64,000 nt of DNA, from NCBI GenBank assembly GCA_963920665.1, contig OY987267.1, positions 5,952,001-6,016,000 of the forward strand. Direction: 5' to 3'. The notes under the pieces were generated by a model. The model made no database searches, was not told the DNA's origin, and saw only the letters and a program-made list of their open reading frames with translations. A program made the translations under genes and the position numbers. Shown here piece by piece: positions 10,493-23,500 of the stretch (the stretch's first letter is position 1; the number at the start of each line of letters is the position of its first letter). This DNA comes from Straminergon stramineum (Eukaryota > Streptophyta > Bryopsida > Hypnales > Calliergonaceae).

Positions 10493-13400
10493 CTAGGTGG
10501 TTAAGCTGTCAGGGAGATTCGGTTGATTGGAGCCTAAAATGTAGCCACCGACATCAGGAAAGGTCTCAAAGTGTTCGAGCGGCCCTACCGTCCCGTCCCG
10601 GTTGATGTTGATGGGATAGGGAAGCAAGTGGCCCGTCATGTCTTTGACCTCTTCTGCAGTGAAGACCTCCCAGTTGGCTTGCGCCAGCCGGTTCACTTCC
10701 TTGACACATTCCAGGCTCCCCGCTTCGGTGAACACGGGGTCCACACGACCCAAGTGCTCCGACCACAGAGACAGACGGTATCCGTAGATCTGCAATATCA
10801 ACAGCATGTCAATTGGGATCAATCCCATGCAAGAATTCCTCCCTTACGCCTGCTGTCACACCGCATGAGAGGATGAAATAATAGAATAAGGTAACTGCAC
10901 GTAACTGATACCCGAAAAGCGACCCCTACGGATTCTTGCTTAAAATGCACAGTACAGTACAGCGTCTGTCTATATTCATGAGACTTCATGAGCCTAGGGT
11001 CGATTTTGGGTACACTTCTTTTCAGCACTTCATCATTTAGTGTCCAATATACTGCATTCAAAAAGAATTTTAGAATCCACTTTTTGACTCCCAACAAGAC
11101 ACAAAGCTGTGATAATAAAAGTTCAATAATAGGATGCTCAAATGTTAATTTAGGACGATTTTAGGTGTACTTACAATATCCCTCACATAAGGTATGCCTT
11201 ATTGCGACACAAATTTAGATGGCACTAAGATTGGAGGCTCAGATATGTTGCTTCTACCAGTAAGTTAAGTCAGAAAAACTTGAAGTGCCCATCATAGTAG
11301 GGGCAGTGACCTTGATTGGCATTCGCTCTCAGTGCTTCTCTGCTAATGACACAGATTCCATGAAACAAGACGAGGAACTCGAAACCAAATGCATTCAGAA
11401 ATAGCCGCTGATGTGACCAAGCCAAAGACCCAGTGTTGTAGAGGCAAAGTTTTTTTAACTAACCTGGCCACGAGGGTGGCCTCTGTTTGCAGACCAGGTG
11501 TAGTGTGGTTGGTAAGCTCCCATTGCAATCTCGGTGTCGCGAGACCCATCCATCGACCGCTGGTTAATGTTGGCCGACCCACAAACGATATACTCATCGT
11601 CCACCACCATTCCCTTGGCATGCACGTAGATCATGAACCGCCTATACTTAAAACTCAAGCCCTGCAGACCAATCACAGATGATAAGAAACAAGCTAAGCT
11701 ATGATATAAAAGTATGAAATAGAATCACAGCTTGGGGTTCTCTCTGGAAAAACAATCAACCAAGGCAACGAACTAACCAGTTATACAATATTGTCTTTTC
11801 ACTAGAGTTGAATTCACTTAAGCTTGCGAGTCGGGATATCATCTTTTATTTCTAAAAGAGTTTCCACTAGAAATGTTTGAGGAGCTCTTAAAATGTAACG
11901 TAAGAAAAATCTATTGCATGATTCATGAAGTCTCCCTCTGGTTGAAGTGATCATATGGGGGCCTCCTTTTGTATCATGGGAGGGTTTTGTATAATGGTGG
12001 GTGTCCGTGAATGATTATCACTGATGGATTGAGAAGAATCACCTCAGTAATAAACAGGTTTTCATTATCCACCACTAGGAATAAGAAGCTGGTTGGTGAT
12101 TGGGAGAATGTAGCTCGATCTCCTCTTGGTAGGCTGTCTTTTGAACCTTTAAATCCACTAATTCCCATTCACCAAGCAGTGGTCATGTTTGACACCTATT
12201 AATTCCTGTGACCATAAAGAAATATCCCCATGAATTATAGGAAAGTATGATTTTTTTAAATGTATAAAGGGTTCTCCATCTACTTGATTTCTCGGAATAC
12301 CTTGTTTTAGAACTTTTTTTCATGTTATGACCCCATTTTTAAAGCCGCCGTCAATTTTCTTGCATTGTCGAGAATTGTATACACTTACATGCTTCGAGCT
12401 TGGATCGGGCGGATTAGTAGGAGGATTTTTCTTCTCGATTTCACTCATGGTCTCCCGGTTGCCGAGGCAATAGAAGTTCAGATAGTCTCGAGGGTGACGC
12501 TCACCAAGCTTGCCAACCTCTTTCAAGGCATCCGCAATAACACCATACATCATCTTCATCGTTTGAGTCTGCATTCAACAAAAATCAAGTCAATTTTAAA
12601 ATAGGAACAGAATCCTTTTGTATGCAGTTGCAAATTCGATTCTAAAGATGGCTTCCACTTTACATAACGTACATAGGACACTAAAACTGTTAGGGCTGTT
12701 AGGGACCTGATCCAATCTCCTATTGAATGACAACATCTGTCCCAATACAATCGGTTGGCCTTCAATTAGCAAGTGGGGTGTAAGCGTGACTTGGTTAATA
12801 AGCTCTACGGTGACTGATCTTTGAATGGAAATGGGGTTGTCTCCTGTCCCTTCAATAGTGGTCTACAACCTCCCATTTTGAATGATTGCATAAGAGATAC
12901 ATACGAAGAGATAAAAATTTGATTTCAAATTTGATTTTTGCACCCAAAGTGATCTCTGCAGAGCTCTGTATTGATCTCTCAAAATCACTTCTCTGTGCAA
13001 GTGACTCGAATAGTATCCTCTACCTTAGTTCAGCATGCAGGCGGGAGATTTATTGCTTTAAGTTAATCCCGGCATTGAGGCAGCGAAATGAGTCTTAAGA
13101 AATCTTTCATGGAGAAATTAAAGTCACCTGAAAGAAGAGGATCTCTTGCATGGCGGCACTGTCCGGAACACCTTCGGGCCACATGGGGACCACAACATAC
13201 ACGGCAAACCGTTGACCTTCCCTGATCTTGGATGCCACCTTCAGTGCTAGTTCCATCGGTATCAGATGGTTCGCACCTGGAATTTGCCCACAATGGGATA
13301 AATTTCTCACAGTAGCAACGTGAAGGAAAATTGACAGGTTTGCTGATATGGGAAAAGAAACCGGCACAGGTCCAAAGATAATTGAAGAGCGTGAAATCAA

Positions 13401-16400
13401 GCTTTCCCACCCGAAGGAGGAACCAAGGATTCAAGGTTTGAAAATAGATGATTAATCGATAATATTGTGACCTATATAACTCAGATGAATCACAAATTTA
13501 TATCACCACAATCAGTGAAGAAAATTGCAGGTGTAGGTCAAAAAAAAAAAATTGAACAAAAGAAAGTCCCCATATGCCATACTTCTTAAAAAAAACACGC
13601 AGGCCTCTTGATCTTTGAGGGGTTAATATGGACGAATTTGCCTAACTAAAGCACTTACCAGCATTTTTGTAATCAGGCCAGTTGTAAGAGGACCCGATAA
13701 AGTACTGGTTCTCAATATACACGAAATGTTTAGCTGACCGGATGGCTTTGATGTAGGCCATCTGTATGCTAACGTCTATGGCAATGCTCTTTCCCCAGAC
13801 AAGATGCTGCGCAATGGAGTCAGACACACAGGATCCCGTCAGTTCAAGAGAAAGATTAGGAGAAATTCCTTACTCATTTGGTTGCCAAGACTCCAGTTCC
13901 TTACAATCCATAATGCAAATCCTTCGAGAATGTTGGTTTTGTATGATGAAAGATGTACTTTCTGACGTAAAATTTCCAGCTGGCACAAACTCTAGATCAT
14001 GATAAGTGTACAACTTTTCAACGCATGAAAGGTTAACTACTTGACCCCAGGAATCAAATCTGCAAACTTCTTCCTGTAATGATTAGAACGCACATCTGGC
14101 TCAACTTTATGCTACAAGGCCTGCAAATCTACGAGATTTATGCCATGAAATGAATAAAGGACCTCCTTCTCGGCTTGTCGCACATTCCTTGGAAACCCTT
14201 TGACCGATCCAGAGTCAATCGAACGAAACACCTGCCAGAAAATTAGGAACAATGCACAATAGTCAGATTGCCAATTACCAACTACAACTATGATCATACA
14301 AGAAGATAACTTCGAGCAAGGAAAAATGTCACAGAAGTTTAACTGTTGATGCTATTGCTTCATAATGACAAGTCCAAGTTTCAAGGCGAACAAGTCACTC
14401 AATAATTAGCTAGTCAGAAGAAGATTGTAATCCTTAAAAACTTTTCTCAATGTGAACCCCTTCATCAAAACACACAGATGTGGATGTTCAAGATTTGGCA
14501 ATCTATGTCCAATCTTCTTGGCCCTAGTCGGTTATCCAATTCCTACTATTCGCACATCAGAGAAAGAGAAAATTTGCAGGCCTTGAAGAGAGAAGATTGA
14601 GAGCTTGTAGACAAAAAACAGAACCTACTGCTTGCAAACTCACCTGGATATGCCAAGATTCAGGATCATCGTCTCTGGTGACATACAGCTCGGGGTCACC
14701 TTCAGGAGGAGAAGGATGTTTGGGACCCAAAATCCACGAAATTCGCTCAATTTGAATGAGCTCATCATCGTGCCGGCGAGTTGCCTTCCTCCATCTTTGC
14801 TCAAAATTGGTCAGAACATCATATGCTGCAGGACCATCAATCCTACAATGCCAGTCATGCCAAGGTTCCCTTGGTCCTCCAGCCTCAACCTGTTCCTGTA
14901 ACCAAAGGTAACCACAATAGCGTAAGTAAAGAAGCTCTCAGAATATCCAAAACATGAAAACAACGAAAGGATGACTGCCTCAACACCCAGCTTCTTTTTG
15001 TTCACATTCTTGACCTCATCTAAAGTGGGAGCTACCAAAAGCAACAGGAACAAGACAGCCACTGAACACTCAATAAATGAATGACATGTACACTCTCTAC
15101 AGTAAATGTCAGAATTCTGAGGTTTCTCCTCTCCTTGTCTGTTGCCATCTACACTCAAACCTCATTATTTTGACTTTCTCTAAAATAACATTCTAGAATA
15201 TCGTGCATACTTACCGCACTATCATTGACCATTGCACACTTGTCACACGTTCAAATCATGTCACACTTACAGAGTTAAGTCTACAGTGAAGAAGCGTGAT
15301 TTCTCACGACTGCTAAGCAACGTTATGAAAGGAGAGGGGGTGGGGTGGGGTACAGAGAAATAAAAATGAAATCAGTAATGAGAATTTCCCTTATGAAAAG
15401 TAAAGAGTGAACTCACTGTAAAGGTAGGGTTGTGATAATCGTTCTTGTGAAAAGTAGTCAATGTGCTGAAGAGAGAGTGAGATGGGGTGTCGAAACGCCC
15501 ATCACAAAGATCCAAACCACCAATGAAAGATGTCAATTTGCGTTTATTCCCAGGACCTTGAGTATCAACAATGGTACACTTCTGATGATGCGTGTACAGA
15601 GTTCCCACAACCTGCATTGAGGAACATGGCGGTCAGTTGCTGAGCCCTGGAACTTGAAAGCAAAATCTGTTTCATTATGCTAATAAACTGTTTAATACCT
15701 GAATTTGTGCGATTTACCATGAAAAATGTCAATATTTAAACATCTGTAGATTAATATTGATATATTAGTATAAATTCACACCAATTTCAGTGTCTGAATC
15801 AAATTGAGTGCGAGGTAAATCTCCCTCTTCAAACTCTAGCAGAACTAGTAAAAATAATTTGCGGCTAGGACCTGTTGCCTGAACCAGCTGAGTCTGGAGT
15901 CAGCATAGCGTGGAGCCAGCACACAGCGAACGGCACTATGCCTGAAAAAACTCTTGGTCTCCTCGTCATGAACTCCCATCATTCCTTCCTGCGTACAAAA
16001 TGACACACAAACAAGAGAAATTTCAGCTTGTCTTCCACTGCTCGCTGTTCACTGTACCAAAGCTTAATATACTGAATGATACTGGGTCAAAAAGTAATAC
16101 CCAGACTTTGAAGGAGAAACGAATTTTGTTTCAATGATAATTTGGTATGAATTTGGATTTACAATAATATACCGTTTTGATAAAAGGGTTCTGATGAGAC
16201 GTTTTGTCATCCCAGACAAGTAAGAGCACTCTCACTCCCTCCGCAGACTTCCGCTTCAAAAGATCTCCAAGGGTCAAGTTCCCGCCTTCCGGAATCTCCC
16301 GTCTAGTGTCCCTCAGCAACCTGATTTTTGTATAAACAGACCACCCTGTAATGTACACCAAATGATGGGCCTCCAGAATAGCTGTACAGAGCTCCTCCCA

Positions 16401-18704
16401 AGCTGGCTTGTGGTGAAACACTCCCTCTTCCAGCTTGATCTCCGGCAAAGAGCCATCCATGACATGAGCATCTTGGTACATAGTAAGCCGGCTGCCTTTC
16501 CTACAAGGGAAGTAAGTGTTCGGCACTCCAAGCAGCTGGTTCGGCTCTCCAATACCGCCATTGTAAATGGGGTTGTTCTCAACAGAAGTGAACTTCATCT
16601 TGAAGAAAATCTTCGCATCGTCATGAGCGATTTTTCCATTGGCACCAATGATATCATACCACCCTTCAATTTCTTGACCGTGAATGATTCGTTCCACAGG
16701 GATATTCACATCTCCAATAAGCTGGGCTCCAAGCATGTCATTGTCTTTCACAGTGATCTGTACTTCGTTCACGTAATGTGCAACTGGGATCGAAAAATGC
16801 TCATCCCAAAAGGGGTTGGTTTCATTGGAAATGACTCGGGTCCGGGCCACACGTGCTCCAGCTAAGTTGACAGAAGCGTAGGGGTCGCTGGTGATCCCCT
16901 TGGGACGATGTCTATGTCCTAGTTTTCCAACACCAAGTTCTGGTAAATGAAGAATAATCAATTTTGCCAAGACCAATTTCTTGTACTACAAAATTGCCAA
17001 TATTTGAGTTTAAAATATAGATTTTCCAACAGCGACCTTGAAAAATAAAATACAAAATACACTTCTGGCATGAAATCTCAGTTATTGCAAAAATGAAATG
17101 ATGACGGGGTTCGGCAAAAGGTGCTGTCACAAGCACAAATAATCAAAATTCTACTGTTAGAAAAATGGTAATACAGTCCATAATCCAGAGAAGGAATCCG
17201 AAATCACCTTTCTCTTCCACTTTGGACTTGGCCTTCACAAAGGGCGCCTTGCACACTGTCAAGTAGGAGAAAATTTGCCTGAATTTCTCACTGAGCATGT
17301 CCATGTTGGGTAGATTCTTGGCCTCTTTGATGCAGACCTCCAAGGTTCCGTGTAAGAGTACTTTTTCACTGACAAGCTCAGCCATGGTGTCCTGTTGTGT
17401 GTCGTGACCGTCTACAAAATGGCCCCCTTGTTCATGACCTGATCCATGACGTCCTGCAAGGACAATAGAACTCATCAGAAACCCTCCACAACATGCCACT
17501 CTTGATATGCATTCCAATCTCTCAAATTTAAGGAACTAAAAAATTAATGCAACACGCTCAAATTCAGCCTTTCATTCTCTTGTATTGAAAATTCAGTATA
17601 TTCACAAACTTTTGCTTTAACTTTGTCATGGAAAAGATTTAAGGTATGTGCACCCATAATCATCAGTGCCCAAAATGTAACACCTACATTTTGTGTCCAA
17701 AAAGAGACACTATAACCTAGATATTGATGGCGCAAAATGTACACAATCAAAACATCAAGGAGAGCCTAGTGTATATTTTTGGACACCTACAAACAACACT
17801 TTGCAGTTTCATGACTTAATCATATGGAGACCAAATAATGCATGCTAAAGTGCTTTGGAATCCTCTTATACTTGCCAATAAGATTTATTGAACATAATTT
17901 ATGTTTTCTAATAGTAAATATGCTCAGTTGGTATTAGTGCCTAATAAGGGAGCACTTACTCACTTGCAGAACCAGTAGACTCACGAATGTGAATTGATTG
18001 AATGATTTAATTATTGACTCAAAATGCAACAAGCTTCGATTGCAGTCTTCAAATCTCCTGATTACAATAATAAGATTCAAACCCAGGCAAGGAGGGATAT
18101 TGTTTGAGATATTAGGAGGTCCCGCATTCCACGAATCTCATACGTTCAGAAGTTTTTTCTTCAACATAGAGATAAAATTTACAGCTGGCAAACTCAGAGG
18201 TTCCGCATTCTAAAATTCTCGCAAGTCAATTTTTCTCTTAAACTTCAAGATGAATATGATTTACAAACCACTACACTCACAAACTTCAATTGGTAGAGAG
18301 GACTTCATATCTATTGAACGGTTCCACATTCTACAAATCATGGTCTCAAGCATTCTAATGAACAATATTTACAGAATAATAATTAGATAAACAAACTTGA
18401 AAAGATGAGTAGTTAATTTGACTACTTAACCCCTAAAAGAGCCGTCATCCACCCACTAATGCTCTCGAAGAATAAGAACCACCACCAACTGCCATTTACC
18501 TCCAACATCTTGAGCTGCCATAGCAATTCCCGTTCCATGCATTCCAGCTTGCGGCATCTTCTGTTGGCGATGGTGTTCTTGGTGACGAATTTGAGGGCGA
18601 TGGACATTCCCCGCAGGGTCATTATATAAAGGAGCAGGTGCATCACCTTCTCCCACGGTGGCCCCATTTGATGCGGCACCTAAAGGTGCCGCAGCTTCTG
18701 CCAT
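10493..18704 (-). CDS. PLD: Phospholipase D, plant C2 type, beta/gamma class (12 exons)
   Basis: The enzyme hydrolyses phosphatidylcholine and related lipids to phosphatidic acid, a membrane signal. Exons, in order of translation: 18704-18500, 17453-17208, 16939-16173, 15988-15872, 15611-15417, 14895-14644, 14231-14163, 13806-13659, 13276-13128, 12568-12389, 11661-11464, 10789-10493. Phases agree throughout and give 940 residues. Residues 1-91 are a Gly/His/Ala-rich extension, and M92 begins the conserved block [15 protein letters not shown]2 domain (Ca2+ and lipid binding) follows at about 98-250. The two HKD catalytic motifs are H454-K456-D461 ([10 protein letters not shown]) and H790-K792-D797 ([12 protein letters not shown]). 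The block [11 protein letters not shown] and a C-terminus ending DSLTT are also present. The direct join FRQQ-VVGT before the first HKD, and [10 protein letters not shown], match the beta/gamma subfamily better than delta, which has an insertion there. The third exon could instead start at 16918 in the same frame. Introns are mostly short; one (12569-13127) contains a dispersed repeat. Confidence 0.95.
12735..13045 (+). repeat. Dispersed repeat, copy 2 of 4 (PLD intron)
   Basis: It begins CAATCGGTTGGCCTTCAATTAGCAAG and contains GAATGGAAATGGGGTTGTCTCC, TAGTGGTCTACAACCTCCC and TTTGAATGATTGCATAAGAG. It matches copies at 7990 and especially 46320 block by block. It lies within the PLD intron, antisense to transcription. 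Confidence 0.6.
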
Positions 18705-18929
18705 CCTGGCTGGTTTGAATCTCTGCCTTGAATCGGTCCTAGTTCTGAAGTTTGGAAAATCAACAAGCTCCTCTTCTGTTCCTCAGGCGCAACTCGTAGC
18801 TCAAGCTCGCCATATCATTGTGAGTGCATCCCAACAACCTGCATCAATATACTCTGCCAGTAAGCGACTTCAAATAAGGATACAACACCGGATCCCGTCT
18901 CTAATTTACGAACCCCCCTTATCGACAAC

Positions 18930-19230
18930 AACTCATCTTGGTTAGCCTTCAAGTAGCTGGCATTCCATGGAGGAAATCAATATTTATAGCCACTCAACTT
19001 GGAATAGAAATCATAGGCTATCTACTGTGCTTTCTTCAGTAGCAGCGTCTACATGACCTCCAAATTTTCGAACGATTGCATACAAAACCATCCAACACAT
19101 TGAGGGAGACTACAAAACTTGATCTATCTCAAGATAGTTCGGCTCGAGTAAAACTCTAGTAAGTGTTTGGATTCTATGATCTCTCCAATAAACTCTATTA
19201 AGCAATCTCTCAATGAAATCACACTCCTCC
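18930..19230 (+). repeat. Dispersed repeat, copy 3 of 4 (upstream of PLD)
   Basis: It begins TCTTGGTTAGCCTTCAAGTAGC and carries GACCTCCAAATTTTCGAACGATTGCATACAA (in shorter blocks) and CTCTCAATGAAATCACACTCC, matching the 7990 copy. It sits about 230 bp upstream of the PLD start codon. Confidence 0.55.
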
Positions 19231-19264
19231 GTAAGCTTGCAAATACAATCCTCGACCTCAAACT

Positions 19265-19960
19265 CCAAACCCAGACAAGTTAAAGATTGCAACTACTCCA
19301 AAACCAAACAGAGTACAACCCAAAAATTCAACCACAACACTACTCCCCCTTTACATGTAAACCAAAAGGACCTCGACCCACATTTGCACTCCCCATTAGA
19401 ACTCCAGAAAGCCCTAAAACCACCACAAGTCATCAAAATCTCGGACTATCAAAATCTTACCATAAGATTCATAAGATTCAAACAGAAAGTAGTGTGCGAA
19501 GAGTAAAGGTGAGCTCCTGGGAAAATCCACCAGGGGAACTGAGGTCTGAAAAGAAGGGCGAAGTTACAACATCGTTTTGTTTCTGAATCTGGCGAGAACT
19601 CAGAAACCCTGACAAGCTAAAGATTGCGACAACTCCCCAACCAAACAGAGTAAGCTCTAACCCAAAAATTCAACCACTACACTACGCCCCGCCCCTGTTG
19701 ATGTACACCAAAGGCAACTCAACCCACATTCGCACTCCACATTCGAACTCAACGAATCCCTCAACCCAACCCACGACGGGTCATCCAAATCTCAGGTCAT
19801 CCAAATCTCGGGTCATCCAGATCTCGGGCAATCCAAATCTCACCATAGGATTCAAATTGGTGAAGAAGTGTGAGAGGAATCTGCTGGGAAAACCCACCAG
19901 AGTATCTGTGATCTAGAAAGATGGGGTGAAGTTGGAAAATACTAAGTTATTGAATCTGAA
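19265..19960. repeat. Tandem duplication upstream of PLD, about 335-bp units
   Basis: Two copies (about 19265-19603 and 19604-19960) share, in order, AGACAAGTTAAAGATTGC / TGACAAGCTAAAGATTGC, CCAAACAGAGTA, CAACCCAAAAATTCAACCAC, CAACCCACATTYGCACTCC, CACCATAAGATTC / CACCATAGGATTC, TGGGAAAAYCCACCAG and TCTGAATCTGGCGAGA. The second copy contains a 16-bp tandem repeat. No protein is supported. Confidence 0.7.
19781..19844 (+). repeat. 16-bp tandem repeat, four units
   Basis: Four consecutive 16-bp units of TCATCCAAATCTCGGG lie here, with a few substitutions in the third and fourth. The array is inside the second copy of the larger duplication. The first copy has only a degenerate single equivalent (TCATCAAAATCTCGGA), so the array expanded after the duplication. 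Confidence 0.8.
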
Positions 19961-19964
19961 TCTG

Positions 19965-20279
19965 GCGAGAGTTGGCGAGGATTTGTTTTCAACAAATTGG
20001 CGGAGGCAGAGAGACGAGAATGACGGGAATGGAAGGGACCAGTTGTCCCCGAGGAGACGGGGGAGGGCCTTGCAAGGGAGGTATGTGTCAGATTGGGAGG
20101 GTTCTGTTAGGAGGTTCGACTGGGAGGTTTTGTGGAGAGGGCGACACGTGTCGTGCGGGGGGAGTACCGTTGCTTTACGCGTGTGGGTCAGCTGAAGCAA
20201 GTGGCCTGGTACCTTTTGGGCCTTCCGTTTCGACTGTGGGACCTAAAAGGTAATAATAATAAGTGGGTTTTGCTTTTTC
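19965..20279 (-). promoter_or_regulatory. CpG-rich block, possible PLD promoter or 5' leader
   Basis: This is a local GC- and CpG-rich interval (around GGGCGACACGTGTCGTGCGG) amid AT-rich DNA. It lies 1.3-1.6 kb upstream of the PLD start codon. It includes a CACGTG G-box core. Short ORFs on both strands look like chance. It may hold the transcription start with a leader intron between, but that is inferred from composition only. Confidence 0.3.
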
Positions 20280-20510
20280 TTAACCCTTGGAAGGCCCTTC
20301 GGGTCCCTCTACACGACCTGTATTTCTCTTTATAACTCTTCAATTGTGGTTTAATAGATGAGTTATGGTACATTTTTATTTACATACTATCATGATCATT
20401 AATTTACTTTGTACTGGAAAGTATTTGGTCAATGTTTTCCTAATCAAATACCACCAAATACATAATATACTATATGATTGCTAAGGGCTTTCAAGCCCTT
20501 CTAGGGTTAA
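20280..20510. mobile_element. Short TTAA-bordered inverted-repeat element (231 bp)
   Basis: The left end reads TTAACCCTTGGAAGGCCC. The right end, read on the other strand, is TTAACCCTAGAAGGGCTTG. Both borders therefore show TTAA followed by a matching 13-15 bp terminal inverted repeat. The interior has no coding capacity, as in a MITE. A sub-terminal palindrome AAGGGCTTTCAAGCCCTT lies beside the right end. Confidence 0.6.
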
Positions 20511-23500
20511 TTGGAGTTTTGTTAAGTGAAGTGAAGTTATCTTATTCTACTTGAGGACTTTTGGAAGGTTACATAATAAATGGCAAATTTACAAATTGGG
20601 AGGAGGAGGTATACATAAGGTAACGGGTCTTTAAATTGACCAAGCTCTTCATATCACCCCTATAAGAAGAATCTAGTCTAGAATTGAAGAATCGATATGC
20701 ATACTTGTCTCTCAATATGGTGTCCAAACATAATGGAAAGTTGTACCAACTAAATTCAACCCTAAGATGGATGAAGAGAGAAAAGGTAATGTACCTTAGC
20801 ACACAAAAATTTTTTTAAACAAATGAGAACTTATGAATGTTCTATTTTCAATTAGTGGAATTATGGTAATGAATATTCCAATTTCAAGGATCGATTTTCA
20901 ATTAGTGAAGAACGCTTCTAAAACCATGTTGTGTGCCATTCAAATACGAGAGGATTGCCTTTGGGTTACATCATGGTCCATTTGTAGAACTATGCCATGT
21001 AGTTACTACCCCCCTTATGAACTAAAATACATAACATTGAGTAGTAGTAAGAAAGATTGCCATCCCTTCAACAATATGGTGTGGAATATTCTACATTTAT
21101 GAATAGTTAGAAACAACACATGTTAAAAATTGTCAAAAAATATTGGGGCTTGATGTGATTTATTTCAACTAACTTGGGGAATACAATTGTTGTACATGTG
21201 TTCATTACTACTCTCCCCTTAAATAAAGTAGTTGAATAGTATATTCAAGCAATTCTTCAATATAATCGTCATGTACATTTAAATTGACCAAAATTTGGAT
21301 TTACTTCAATGCAAACTTGGCTCAAAAATCTGGAATGGTATTCTAATAATAAGGGTGCCAAGTCATCAAGTCTTTAGATTTGGTGCTTCTATTCTTGATG
21401 AATATTGAAGATGGTTGCTTGAAAAGGGGCAAAAGTCAAAAACCCTCAAGCTATTGAATGTTATGTAGTAGCTTACTAGCTTTCACTTTCAAAAATTATA
21501 ACAAAATGTCCAGCATTCCAAAAAATATATAAATTTTACTTTCATTGTGGATATTTTTATCCTTTTACAAAAAAACTCATTGAAAATTCATCCATTGCAC
21601 CAAGTGACTCCAATTTTGATTCATCTGGAAAATGGTTGCTTTTTGAATTTGTTACTTTATCTAAAGAATATGGTAACAAGTTTATGTTAGGGGGAGTTAT
21701 ATATAGCAACTAGCCAAGTTGTCAATAAACTTGGAAAAAATATAAGCTCTTCAAAAGATGAGTATAAGATCTTTAGCAAGCTGATAGAAACTAAATAGGT
21801 TATCCACTAAGATTGAGCCACATCAACTCTTTAGCAAGCTAAGGGAACCTAAGGTATAGTGTTGTGATTTCCCCCTAATTGTATGGTAGGATCTCCTAGC
21901 TAGGATTGAGTGATTTTGTATGATAATTATTATTTTTTTATTGAAGAACTCTCATCTTTAATCAATCAAGCAAATATAAATTGCAACTAAAGTTTGGTGA
22001 AGTTGAGGAATTATGACATTTGAATTTAGTATGTGGAAATTATAACTGAACTATTGAAGGTGAACAAGTGGTTTTTTTAAGTCCATGCTCTAATTCCAAT
22101 GTATATATGTTGAATACTAAACAATGAGTAAATGTTTTTTCTAGCTAAATTTTGGAGGGCTTGAGCTTTTCGAAATATGCTTGGTTTTGGTTGATAATAC
22201 TTTAAAATATGATCATTCAAAACTAAGAATGTTTTTAGAAGTGTACTTAAAAAAATTCAAAAGAATTAATAGATGCTTGTTGCATAATGTTCAACCTTAA
22301 AATATAGAAATTAGAACAAAGTTTCAAAGAAAAGATTGAATATAAGAGGTCAAAGATGAATTGGTAGATACAATTGAAGAATAAGAGCTGCTTGACACAC
22401 AATAACAAATGTCAAACAAATTTGTTCAATTTTAGTTGATATTTCTTTGGAGTGTTTTGTTCACACAATGTACACACAAAGGCAAGGAATTATAATCTTT
22501 TTATTCTGGTAAGAAATTCTTTTTGTCTACTTAGGGAAAAATGACTTCTTGCCTACATGCCATTGCCAAATAAGGTGTCCTACTACTATCATTCAAGTTT
22601 CTTCCGGTTCTAATGGTGAGTGTAAAATGAATTAGAAGATAGAAGAGTTTCATCATTTGTTATAAAGTTTCAAAAGTAATCTTACCTAAGGGAGGCAACC
22701 CATTTCCAACCACTTAAGCAGTTATGCCTATCTGGAGGGCAAGTTTCTTGGGGTGGGGGTGGGGATTTTCCAATGTACAAAATTAGAATTAAGAAGATTT
22801 CTATAATTTTTCAGATTTTTATTTCGCAAAACATAATAACTATGAAGTTTTTAGTGGAAGATTCAGTTCCTCCCACTCTAGTCATGCACACCTTCATGTT
22901 TCCCACAAGGGTTTGTTGCAAAATCCACCCAAGAATTGAGAGTGTTGTAAAACAATCACGACATGCCACAAATGCACGGGGAATTGTGCTGTAATTAATC
23001 ACTGTCATCTCCTCCTGTGCGGAAAGAGGGCAGTCTATATTGCCAAAAGGGGGTTTGTGATCAAGAATGGGTTGCCTCCCTTATCTTTAGTTCAAGCACT
23101 TAGAGAATTAAACCGTCATAATAATAAGGTCCCAACTCCCAAGTCCTTCAGTATCCCCATTCCCGTCTTAAAAAACCCTTCCCGTGTATACCACTGGTGC
23201 ACATTTGCTTTCTAAAATGTACTCCATTGGTACATGAGGACGGGAATGGATATGTCTGCCTTGGAAGCACCGCCTTGATTTCTGTAGTCCAGTACAGTGT
23301 TATTAGTATTGACCATGGCAGGATGTTTATTACCCATTTGACCCATTCAAAGTCTGTCAAAAGAATTACTGTGACCAGGCAGTATATATTATATTATATT
23401 AGACTGACTATCTCAAAAGTTAAGCTCAAATGACCAGTAAACATTCAGGTCCGTCACTGGATCCCGCCACTTCACCGACTTGAGCTGAGCTGAGGTGGCA

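Noticed and set aside
16362..16865. 167-codon plus-strand open frame
   Set aside because: It lies antisense to the C2-domain exon of phospholipase D, whose conserved protein explains the open frame.
18426..18429. TTAACCCCTAAAAG in the first PLD intron as another TTAA element
   Set aside because: No matching inverted end was found nearby, and an element extending from it would span a PLD exon.
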